From Micromonosporaceae bacterium (GTDB lineage Bacteria; Actinomycetota; Actinomycetes; Mycobacteriales; Micromonosporaceae), in NCBI GenBank assembly GCA_019690055.1, contig JADGGF010000079.1, positions 1 through 12,155 of the forward strand: a stretch of 12,155 nucleotides of DNA. Direction: 5' to 3'. A program made the translations under genes and the position numbers. Numbering within the stretch: position 1 is the first letter of the stretch; the number at the start of each line of letters is the position of its first letter. Shown here one piece after another: positions 5,683 through 11,580 of this stretch. Below the pieces are notes generated by a model, which saw nothing but the letters and a program-made list of their open reading frames with translations, did no database searches and had not been told where the DNA came from.

Positions 5683-8181
5683 TTCCTCGGGCAGGAGGCT
5701 GAAGATGCCCTCCTCCTCCTGCGCGTTGTGCAGCCGCAGGATGGCGTGCAAGCCGTAGAGCAGGCGCCGAATCTCCACGATGTCCTCTGCGTCGATATCC
5801 TTGCCGTCGATGTCCTCTGCGTCGATGTTCTCGGCAGCGGTGCCCTTCGCGGTCGACCCCGGCTCGAGGTCGGCGAGAATTCGGCGCAGTCGCGACACGT
5901 AGTGCGCGATCTCGCTGTGAGTGCGGCTGAACGCCCCGGTCGGGTCCGTGCCGCCCATCGCCCGCGCGACGATCGGCAACAGCTCGGTGTCCTCGGCCTG
6001 TTCGTGGGGCAGGAGGCGGTTCTCCAGCTGCTCCACCAGCGCGCGCACGGGTTCGACCGTGGACCGGCGGTCACCGTCGGCGGTGCGGAGCGCGTCGGCC
6101 ACGGCACGCACCTGATCGACGATGGGCGCGACCGCCCGGTGCTGGGCGTAGAGCGCGCGGGCGGTGGCGATCTCGTCCGGACGGAGCGCGACCGTGTACG
6201 AACGGGCTGGAATCAGCGCAGTCAATGCGACGAGGATGGAGGTCACGTCGATGCCCTCCTGCAGCACAGCGCCGACGGCGGGCACCAGCAGTCCGGCCGC
6301 GGCCGCCCCCATGGCCAGCAGCGACAGTCCCATGCCGACGCCGACCGCGAGGAAGGCGATCCGGCGGGCTCGACGCGCGATCAGGATCGCGTCGGCCAGG
6401 GCATCGATCCGATCGACGGTGAGCACGACGTCAGCGGCCTCGGCCGAGGCGGTGGTGCCGCGAGCGGCGAGCGCCACGCCCACGTCCGCGGCGGCCAGCG
6501 CCGGCGCGTCGTTGACGCCGTCCCCGGCCATGACGGTCGGGGTGCGGGCATGCTCCTCGCGAACGATGGCCAGCTTCTCCCCTGGGTCCCGCTCCGCGTA
6601 GACGGCATCGACCCCCACCAGCCGCCCGACGGTCTCGGCGACGTCAGCCCGGTCACCGGTGATCAGGGCAACCCGCTCGATCCCGGCCGCGCGCAACCCG
6701 CGAACCATGCGCGGGGCGTCCGGCCGGATGGGATCCTCCATGAGCATGACACCGGCCGGCTCGTCATCGATCCCGACGAACACCGTCAACGAACCGTCGA
6801 GCGCGGCCCGGCGGCGGGCCTGGCGTACCCACGACGGCGAGGGCCGGTCGCCCACGATCCACGACGCGTTGCCCAGGCGTACCGACCGCCCATCGACCAT
6901 GCCCTCGATGCCGCGGCCGTGCGGCTCATGGACGTCCCGCGGCATCGTGAGGGCCAGCCCCCGCTCCCGCGCCGCGCGCACGATGGACCCGGCGACGACG
7001 TGCGCCGACGCCTGGTCGAGCGACGCGGCCAGGCGCAGCACCTCGTCGGCCTCGACGCCCTCGGCGGTGATCACGTCGGTGAGGATCGGTCGCCCGGCGG
7101 TCAACGTTCCGGTCTTGTCGAACAGGAGCGCCCGCCCTGCGGCGAGCTGCTCCAGGGCCGCGCCGCCCTTCACCACGACCCCGCGCCGGGCGGCCCGGGA
7201 GAGCCCGGACATGAAGGCGATCGGCGCGGCGAGCAGCAACGGGCAGGGCGTGGCGACCACGAGCACCGCGACCGCCCGGACCGCGTCGCCGGACAGGCCC
7301 CACGCACCGCCAGCCAACGCCAGCGTGAGCGGCACGAACCCGATCGCGAACCGATCGGCGACCCGGACGAACGGCGCGCTCGCGGCCTGAGCCTGCTCCA
7401 CGAGCCGGACGACCCCGGCGTAGGTCGATTCGGCCGCGGTCGCCGTCGCGATCATCTCAACCGGCCGGCCGGCGTTGACGACGCCGCTGCGCACATCCTG
7501 GCCCGCTGGTCGCTCGACGGGTAGCGGCTCGCCGCTCAACGCCGACTCGTCGAACACCCCCGGCCCGAGCAATCGGCCGTCCACGGCGACGATCTCACCG
7601 GAGCCCACCAGCAGCCGATCGCCCACGACCACCTCGCCGACCGGTACCTCCTCCAGCGGACCGTCGCCGCGCAGGCGCCGGGCCGTGCGCGGTGCCCGAG
7701 AGGCGAGCAGGCTCAGCTCGCGCCTCGCCCGGGCCGCGGCGCGCGACTCCAGCAACGCGCCGGTGGCGAGCATCACCGCGACCACGGCCCCGGCGAACGC
7801 CTCGTTCACCAGCAGCGCGCCGACCAGCGCCAACCAGGCGATGATGTCCACGCTCGGTTTGCGCCGCCGCAGCGCGGCCCCGATGGTCGCGGTCGAATAC
7901 AGCAGCCCGAGGATCGTCGCCGCGACCCAGGCACCGGTCGCGACCGCACGGGCCGCCAGGAAGAACGCCGCGCCGCCGGCGGCGAGCAGCCCGACCGTGA
8001 CGGCGAACAGCAGGGCGTCCCGGTGGTCCCCGACCCATCGGCGCACGCCCCCGGGGTTCCCCTGGGTCGAACGACCGGCCCCACCGGGCTCCAGCGCGGC
8101 GGCGCCGCGAGTGCCTCTCACGTCAGGAAACCCCCCGGCGCGACCGTCGATGGCGCCGTCGGCCCGCTGGCGAGAGGTCAC
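5662..8181 (-). CDS. P1B-5 type heavy-metal ATPase with C-terminal hemerythrin-like domain
   Basis: An 839-aa inner-membrane metal pump. P-type core: actuator SGE at 216-218, transmembrane metal motif TPCP at 311-314, phosphorylated Asp355 in DKTGTLT, TGD at 508-510, hinge GDGVNDAP at 553-560, and a late membrane motif QEGID at 641-645. TPCP plus QEGxD with a hemerythrin tail defines the P1B-5 subgroup, whose studied member (Sinorhizobium Nia) is linked to Ni and Fe transport. There is no N-terminal metal-binding domain; residues 1-50 are low-complexity. The tail (about 670-839) keeps diiron-type ligands: His681, His726xxxGlu730, His755 or His760, and His818xxxGlu822. The usual P1B N-domain His-Pro is His394-Val. 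Residues 782-801 are an acidic five-residue repeat inserted before the last hemerythrin helix. The GTG start is supported by GAGG five bases upstream (8187-8190); the next in-frame GTG (8121) has a weaker site. The gene is divergent from the Acg-like gene. The exact metal cannot be read from sequence. Confidence 0.95.
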   Translation of the reverse strand: MTSRQRADGAIDGRAGGFPDVRGTRGAAALEPGGAGRSTQGNPGGVRRWVGDHRDALLFAVTVGLLAAGGAAFFLAARAVATGAWVAATILGLLYSTATIGAALRRRKPSVDIIAWLALVGALLVNEAFAGAVVAVMLATGALLESRAAARARRELSLLASRAPRTARRLRGDGPLEEVPVGEVVVGDRLLVGSGEIVAVDGRLLGPGVFDESALSGEPLPVERPAGQDVRSGVVNAGRPVEMIATATAAESTYAGVVRLVEQAQAASAPFVRVADRFAIGFVPLTLALAGGAWGLSGDAVRAVAVLVVATPCPLLLAAPIAFMSGLSRAARRGVVVKGGAALEQLAAGRALLFDKTGTLTAGRPILTDVITAEGVEADEVLRLAASLDQASAHVVAGSIVRAARERGLALTMPRDVHEPHGRGIEGMVDGRSVRLGNASWIVGDRPSPSWVRQARRRAALDGSLTVFVGIDDEPAGVMLMEDPIRPDAPRMVRGLRAAGIERVALITGDRADVAETVGRLVGVDAVYAERDPGEKLAIVREEHARTPTVMAGDGVNDAPALAAADVGVALAARGTTASAEAADVVLTVDRIDALADAILIARRARRIAFLAVGVGMGLSLLAMGAAAAGLLVPAVGAVLQEGIDVTSILVALTALIPARSYTVALRPDEIATARALYAQHRAVAPIVDQVRAVADALRTADGDRRSTVEPVRALVEQLENRLLPHEQAEDTELLPIVARAMGGTDPTGAFSRTHSEIAHYVSRLRRILADLEPGSTAKGTAAENIDAEDIDGKDIDAEDIVEIRRLLYGLHAILRLHNAQEEEGIFSLLPEESAQGHR
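5779..5838. repeat. 15-bp tandem repeat, four units, inside the hemerythrin domain
   Basis: Four in-frame 15-bp units start at 5779, 5794, 5809 and 5824. Units 1 and 3 are identical (GATGTCCTCTGCGTC on the + strand); the others differ at several bases. They encode AAENI-DAEDI-DGKDI-DAEDI, a highly acidic insert at residues 782-801 of the ATPase, between the third and fourth hemerythrin metal-ligand helices. The length keeps frame, so copy number could vary without breaking the gene. Confidence 0.9.
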
Positions 8182-8195
8182 GGCGGCCTCGTTGA

Positions 8196-8208
8196 GTCCA
8201 CACTGGAC
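8196..8208. promoter_or_regulatory. Inverted repeat just upstream of the metal ATPase start
   Basis: GTCCA-CAC-TGGAC is a perfect 5-bp-arm inverted repeat 15 bp upstream of GTG 8181, just before the Shine-Dalgarno. In that place a bound regulator would block transcription or early elongation of the ATPase gene. It is short enough to occur by chance. Confidence 0.3.
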
Positions 8209-8311
8209 GATTCATGGCCCGGCCCGACCCGCGCTCGTCTGCACAGTCCCATGGTTGCCGGGTGGTGGTCCCCCGACCCGCGGTCCCGGCCAGATGCCTC
8301 CGCTGGAGGGT

Positions 8312-8347
8312 CGGATTACCGGCGGTCGAGGGCCAGATTGCCGGCGA
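8312..8347. promoter_or_regulatory. Direct repeat with 22-bp spacing, possible paired activator sites
   Basis: CGGATTACCGGCGG (8312-8325) and CAGATTGCCGGCGA (8334-8347) share 11 of 14 positions, with core GATT(A/G)CCGGCG. Their starts are 22 bp apart, about two helical turns, so two proteins would sit on the same DNA face about 95-130 bp before the Acg-like start. The match to any known regulator is not recognised. Confidence 0.35.
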
Positions 8348-8378
8348 CGGCGGGTCGTCCGCGGCGTTTGCCTGCGCG

Positions 8379-8397
8379 GTGGCGGACCGACCGCCAC
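8379..8397. promoter_or_regulatory. Seven-bp-arm inverted repeat upstream of the Acg-like gene
   Basis: GTGGCGG-ACCGA-CCGCCAC is a perfect inverted repeat ending 42 bp before ATG 8440. It is suitable as a dimeric repressor operator near the core promoter, or as a hairpin in the 5' untranslated RNA upstream of the AAGGAG site. Confidence 0.4.
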
Positions 8398-8426
8398 GAT
8401 GGCCTAGAGCGCCCTGTTCGCCACGC

Positions 8427-8432
8427 AAGGAG
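8427..8432 (+). promoter_or_regulatory. Ribosome binding site of the Acg-like gene
   Basis: AAGGAG lies 7 bases before ATG 8440. It is the strongest Shine-Dalgarno in the window and fixes the start of this gene over a frame that stays open upstream. Confidence 0.85.
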
Positions 8433-8439
8433 CAGGTCG

Positions 8440-9414
8440 ATGACCCGTACCGAAACCGCGCAGGCGCTGGCCGAAGCGGCCCGCCGAGCTCTGCGCGCAC
8501 CGTCGATCCTCAACACCCAACCGTGGCGGTGGCGGGTGCACGAGGACGTCCTGGAGTTGTCCGCGGACCGCACCCGTCAGCTGGGCTCCATCGACCCGAA
8601 CGGGCGACTGCTCACGCTCAGTTGTGGAGCCGCGCTGCACCACGCGCGCGTTGCGCTGTCGGCGACCGGGCACGACGCGGTGGTCGAGCGCTTCCCGGAC
8701 CCCGCCGACGATGATCTGCTGGCCCGGCTCCGCCTCATCGACGGTCACGCGCCACCCGAGCGCGCCCTCGAGCAGTTGGAGGCCATGCGGCGCCGGCACA
8801 CCGACCGACGCCCGTTCGCCGCCACCGTCCCGGTCCCCGCGCCGGCCATCTCGGCCATGACACAGGCGGCCGAGCACGAGGACGCCTCGCTGCACCGCGT
8901 ACCTGTCGAAAACGTCCCGTCCCTCGCCACCGCCGTCGAGACGGCCGCGGCCGCCGAAGCCCGGATGGCGGACTATCAGGCCGACCTGCACGAGTGGACG
9001 CATCGGCCCCGGGCCGGCGGCGACGGCGTGACCGCCGAGGCCGTGACCGCCCGCATGGCGCTGCCCGTCCACCTCCGCGACTTCTCGGGCGACGAGACGC
9101 TGCTCGACCCGGGGTTCGGCAACGACCGGTTCGCCGAGTTCTTCATCCTCGCCACGGCGAACGACACCCGGCACGACTGGCTGCGGGCCGGCGAGGCCAC
9201 GAGCGCGGTCTGGCTCACCGCGACCTCCGCGGGACTGGTCGCCTCCGTCATGAGCGAGGTCACCGAGGTACCGGAGGCCCGCGAGCTCCTGCGGCGCCTG
9301 CTTCCTACGCCGGCCTACCCGCAGCTCGTGTTCCGCATGGCGGTCGACATGCAGCCACCGCCATACCCGAAGAGCGCTCGCCGACCGCCGTCCGATGTCA
9401 TCGAGATGTCCTGA
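8440..9414 (+). CDS. Acg/Rv2032-type FMN-binding nitroreductase-fold protein
   Basis: A 324-aa soluble protein of the Acg family, known from mycobacterial Rv2032 and Rv3131. These have a duplicated nitroreductase fold, bind FMN and are thought to sequester flavin rather than turn over. Family motifs seen: APSILNTQPW at 20-29, DPNGRLLTLSCGAALHHARVAL from 52, RRRHTDRRPF at 117-126, WLRAGEATSAVWLTATSAGL at 247-266 and PQLVFRMA near 294-301. Length matches the family (about 330 aa). The start is set by AAGGAG at 8427-8432. The gene is divergent from the hemerythrin-tailed metal ATPase and followed after 125 bp by the TIGR00725-like gene. In mycobacteria these genes belong to the hypoxia/NO-induced DosR regulon, which suggests but does not prove a low-oxygen role here. 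Family call confident; catalytic activity unknown. Confidence 0.9.
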   Translation: MTRTETAQALAEAARRALRAPSILNTQPWRWRVHEDVLELSADRTRQLGSIDPNGRLLTLSCGAALHHARVALSATGHDAVVERFPDPADDDLLARLRLIDGHAPPERALEQLEAMRRRHTDRRPFAATVPVPAPAISAMTQAAEHEDASLHRVPVENVPSLATAVETAAAAEARMADYQADLHEWTHRPRAGGDGVTAEAVTARMALPVHLRDFSGDETLLDPGFGNDRFAEFFILATANDTRHDWLRAGEATSAVWLTATSAGLVASVMSEVTEVPEARELLRRLLPTPAYPQLVFRMAVDMQPPPYPKSARRPPSDVIEMS

Positions 9415-9459
9415 CGCCCGGGGCGCCATCGTCCGGCGGCCGGGCTGTCCCGTGCTCCC

Positions 9460-9475
9460 TCGGACGACCGTCCGA
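9460..9475. promoter_or_regulatory. Inverted repeat between the Acg-like and TIGR00725-like genes
   Basis: TCGGAC-GACC-GTCCGA is a perfect 6-bp-arm inverted repeat, 46 bp after the Acg-like stop and 64 bp before the next start. It may be a terminator-type hairpin (no T-tract) or an operator for the downstream gene. Confidence 0.4.
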
Positions 9476-9539
9476 AAGCGACAGACGCACCGGTGATCCG
9501 GTCCCGGCGGGCCGTGGGTCGCTGGCAGGATGGGCCACC

Positions 9540-10022
9540 ATGGCGTACCAGGTGGCGGTCTGCGGGCCGGCCGACTGCACCGAGGCGGAGCGGGCGGCCG
9601 CGCGTCGCATCGGCGAGTTGCTGGCGCTGGCCGGGGCGACGGTGATCTGTGGCGGCGGGGGCGGCGTCATGAGCGCCGTGGCCGCGGGAGCGCGCGCCCA
9701 CGGGGGACTGGTCGTCGGGGTACGGCCGGACGGCACCCGCGCGACCGCCTCACCCGACCTGTCGGTCACACTGGTCACCAACATGGGCCAGGCCCGCAAC
9801 GCGATCATCGTGTGGAGCGCCGACGCGGTCATCGCCGTCGGCGGCTCGTGGGGCACGCTCAGCGAGGTCGCGCTCGCCCGCCGCCGCGGCGGCGTGCCGG
9901 TCATCTGCCTCAACGGGTGGAAGATCGTCGACCAGGCTGGCACGCCGCTGCCCGGAATCGACTACGTGGACACTCCGGAGGAGGCCGTACGCCTCGCGCT
10001 GGCCGGCCGCGGCGCGCCGTGA
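9540..10022 (+). CDS. TIGR00725-like small Rossmann-fold protein (LOG/SLOG superfamily)
   Basis: A 160-aa cytoplasmic protein of the SLOG superfamily, nucleotide-binding Rossmann proteins related to LOG phosphoribohydrolases and DprA. Seen: AVCGP near the N-terminus, the glycine-rich nucleotide loop GGGGGVMSAVAAGA at 38-51, NMGQARNAII at 81-90 and GGSWGTLSEVALA at 101-113, then VPVICL. The LOG catalytic signature PGGxGTxxE is replaced by GGSWGTLSE, typical of the TIGR00725 branch and arguing against a cytokinin-activating LOG. ATG 9540 has CAGGA about 9 bases upstream. It follows the Acg-like gene by 125 bp on the same strand, with an inverted repeat in the gap, so co-transcription is uncertain. 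It converges on the MDR gene across a hairpin. Substrate unknown; related domains bind ADP-ribose or cofactor-like nucleotides. Confidence 0.85.
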   Translation: MAYQVAVCGPADCTEAERAAARRIGELLALAGATVICGGGGGVMSAVAAGARAHGGLVVGVRPDGTRATASPDLSVTLVTNMGQARNAIIVWSADAVIAVGGSWGTLSEVALARRRGGVPVICLNGWKIVDQAGTPLPGIDYVDTPEEAVRLALAGRGAP

Positions 10023-10037
10023 CGGGTGCCACCCAGA

Positions 10038-10060
10038 CCGTACGGTGCCCAGCCGTACGG
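10038..10060. terminator. Hairpin between convergent genes, likely bidirectional terminator
   Basis: CCGTACGG occurs at 10038-10045 and again at 10053-10060. As each copy is itself a palindrome, the two can pair as an 8-bp stem with a 7-base loop (TGCCCAG). The hairpin sits exactly in the 42-bp gap between the stop at 10022 (+) and the stop at 10065 (-), so it can serve both strands. There is no T-tract, common for actinobacterial terminators. Confidence 0.65.
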
Positions 10061-10064
10061 GCGG

Positions 10065-11018
10065 TCACAACCGGGGTTTGGTGAGCACGTCGAGCACGGC
10101 CTTGCCGGCCACCCGGCGGTCGCGCAGCGCCGCCGCCGCGTCCTCGACCTTCCCCAGTGGACCCCGCCAGCCGATTGGCACCGCCAGGCTGCCGGCCGCC
10201 ACCAGCCGCACCAGCGACTCCAGGTCGGGGCCGACCGGCGCGGTGATGAGAAACGACGTCAGCGACTTGGCCGGGCCGACCATCGCATCGGGCGGAAAGG
10301 TCGCCGGTTGACCCGAGCTGGCCCCCACACACTGCACGTTGCCACCGGGGGCCAGCAGCGCCCACGCCGCGACGAGCTGCGGTCCACCGACGGTGTCCAG
10401 GACCAGATCGACGGGAGCATCGACCTGGGTCACGTCGGTGACCGTCTCCTCGGCGCCGAGCGCCGCCAGCTCGTCGGCGCGGGCCGGGTCGCCGACCACC
10501 GCGATGACGTGGGCGCCGCCGTACGCCGCGAGCTGCACGGCGAACCGGCCCACTCCCCCGGACGCGCCCGTGACCAGGACGCGGGCACCCTTGATCGGCG
10601 TCTCCAGCAGGCCGGCGCGCAGCGCCTGCACGGCGGCGACGCCGGCGACCGGCAACGCCGCCGCCGTCGCGAGGTCCACGACGTCCGGCACCACCGCCAG
10701 GGCATCGACGTCCGCCACGACCCGCTGGGCGAAGGCGCCGGGGGCCAGCGCCACGACCCGGGATCCGACCACCGGACCGGCTCCGTCGGCGGCCGCGATC
10801 ACCACGCCGGCGACGTCACGGCCGAGCACCGCCCCGGGCGGCACGCGGCCCGACCGGATGTCGTCGAGGTCCCCGCGGTTGAGCGCGACGTGATGCGCCT
10901 CGATGAGTACCTGACCCGGTCCCGGCACCGGCGCCTCGACGCGGTCCACCCGAAGGCCCATCGGCGCGTCCGGGTCGACCACCACCGCCCGCATCATCAC
11001 CCGGCCAGCCTGGCACAT
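10065..11018 (-). CDS. Zinc-independent MDR oxidoreductase, NADPH:quinone reductase-like
   Basis: A 317-aa cytosolic enzyme of the medium-chain dehydrogenase/reductase superfamily. Quinone oxidoreductase-like members use NAD(P)H to reduce quinones or activated carbonyls. Seen: catalytic GroES-like fold in the first 115 residues (PGPGQVLIEAHHVALNRGD from 32, GRDVAGVV at 66-73), then the Rossmann fold with cofactor loop VLVTGASGGVGRFAVQLA at 147-164, LDTVGGP at 207-213 and a C-terminal GKVEDAAAALRDRRVAGKAVLDV typical of the family. The cysteine cluster of structural zinc is absent. ATG 11018 is chosen because AAAGGGA (11023-11029 on the other strand) precedes it by 4 bases; ATG 10997 or 10994 would give the shorter (M)MRAVVV start usual in this family. 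It is divergent from the NTF2-like gene across 54 bp, so the two may share control. The physiological substrate cannot be told. Confidence 0.9.
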   Translation of the reverse strand: MCQAGRVMMRAVVVDPDAPMGLRVDRVEAPVPGPGQVLIEAHHVALNRGDLDDIRSGRVPPGAVLGRDVAGVVIAAADGAGPVVGSRVVALAPGAFAQRVVADVDALAVVPDVVDLATAAALPVAGVAAVQALRAGLLETPIKGARVLVTGASGGVGRFAVQLAAYGGAHVIAVVGDPARADELAALGAEETVTDVTQVDAPVDLVLDTVGGPQLVAAWALLAPGGNVQCVGASSGQPATFPPDAMVGPAKSLTSFLITAPVGPDLESLVRLVAAGSLAVPIGWRGPLGKVEDAAAALRDRRVAGKAVLDVLTKPRL

Positions 11019-11072
11019 CGTTTCCCTTTGATGTTCGGCCCGGTCCGGCCACGCCGGTGCGACACTGTGCGC

Positions 11073-11501
11073 ATGCCGACGGTGAGGTCCAACCGCGAGA
11101 TCGCCCGCGACGCCTTCGCCGAATGGGCGACCGGGAACGGCCACGTGACGAGCATCTTCGCACCCGACATGACCTTCCAGATCGCCGGCCGGTCGGCGGT
11201 GTCCCGCCACTACGACAACACGCAGCAGTTCCTCGATGAGGTGCTTCACCCGTTCGGGGCGCGGTTTGCGCCCACGGCGCCGTTCCGCCCGACCAGGATC
11301 CACGGCATCTACGCCGACGACCGGCAGAACGTGGTCGCCGTCGTCTGGGACGGCGCGGGCACGACCGTCGACGGGACGACCTACCAGAACACGTACGCCT
11401 GGTTTCTGACCTTCGCCGACGGGCTGGTGATCGACGGAACCGCCTTCTTCGACAGCATCGCCTTCAACGAACTGTGGGAGAACGTCAAGCCCAGCCAGTG
11501 A
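11073..11501 (+). CDS. NTF2/SnoaL-like fold protein
   Basis: A 142-aa small soluble protein with the look of the NTF2-like (SnoaL/ketosteroid-isomerase) superfamily, cone-shaped folds used as isomerases, hydrolases or binding pockets. Seen: N-terminal helix NREIARDAFAEWATGNG, then FAPDMTFQIAGRSAVSRHYDN with the strand-turn typical of the family, a FLDEVLHPFGARF helix, and C-terminal strands VVAVVWDGAG, TYQNTYAWFLTFADGLVI and DSIAFNELWENV. The aromatic-acid ending (FFDSIAFNELW) matches many actinobacterial members. There is no Shine-Dalgarno before ATG 11073, but GACACT at -12 to -7 would suit a leaderless transcript. The start region overlaps an imperfect palindrome (11058-11073). It is divergent from the MDR enzyme, so the pair may act on one small organic substrate; that is inference. 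Confidence 0.85.
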   Translation: MPTVRSNREIARDAFAEWATGNGHVTSIFAPDMTFQIAGRSAVSRHYDNTQQFLDEVLHPFGARFAPTAPFRPTRIHGIYADDRQNVVAVVWDGAGTTVDGTTYQNTYAWFLTFADGLVIDGTAFFDSIAFNELWENVKPSQ

Positions 11502-11532
11502 CGCCGCCGGTCCCCGACGCGGCGTAACCGCC

Positions 11533-11568
11533 ACCATCGCGGGCCGGCCCACCGTCGCGGGCCGGCCT
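11533..11568. terminator. 18-bp direct repeat forming a GC hairpin between convergent genes
   Basis: Two 18-bp units, 11533-11550 and 11551-11568, match at 16 of 18 bases. Each contains the palindrome GGCCGGCC (11542-11549 and 11560-11567), so the copies can pair with a 10-base loop. The element lies in the 79-bp gap between the NTF2-like stop and the arabinose isomerase stop, a natural place for a bidirectional terminator. No T-tract. Confidence 0.5.
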
Positions 11569-11580
11569 GCGGGCGGGCGG

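Larger units (their letters stand above)
8182..8439. promoter_or_regulatory. Divergent control region between the metal ATPase and Acg-like genes
   Basis: This 258-bp non-coding gap must hold the promoters for both divergent genes. I see no gene in it and no confident -35/-10 pair. It contains a near-start inverted repeat (8196-8208), a spaced direct repeat (8312-8347) and a 7-bp-arm inverted repeat (8379-8397), listed separately. The palindromic GGGACT-type DosR box was looked for and not found. Confidence 0.6.

Noticed and set aside
2379..5702. Very long open frame on the + strand opposite the kinase/GGDEF gene
   Set aside because: Its translation is Arg/Gly/Pro/Asp/Gln-rich with no recognisable domain, while the other strand has continuous, motif-rich domains. 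Such shadows are expected at this GC content. The same applies to the + strand frame at 573-2282.
5578..7524. Open frame of 648 codons on the + strand opposite the metal ATPase
   Set aside because: No domain features, low-complexity composition, and the minus strand holds a complete P-type ATPase with all its motifs.
8182..8439. DosR-type box expected near an Acg-family gene
   Set aside because: No GGGACT...AGTCCC-like palindrome was found by eye; the closest stretch, around 8400-8413, matches at fewer than half the positions.
8404..9429. Open frame on the minus strand opposite the Acg-like gene
   Set aside because: The + strand frame has the AAGGAG site and all family motifs; the antisense product is compositionally abnormal.
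9540..10022. Cytokinin-activating LOG enzyme or lysine decarboxylase
   Set aside because: The PGGxGTxxE motif needed for LOG activity is replaced by GGSWGTLSE, which fits the TIGR00725 branch instead.
10065..11018. Zinc-dependent alcohol dehydrogenase
   Set aside because: The structural-zinc cysteine cluster and the catalytic cysteine/histidine set are absent; the zinc-independent quinone oxidoreductase type fits better.
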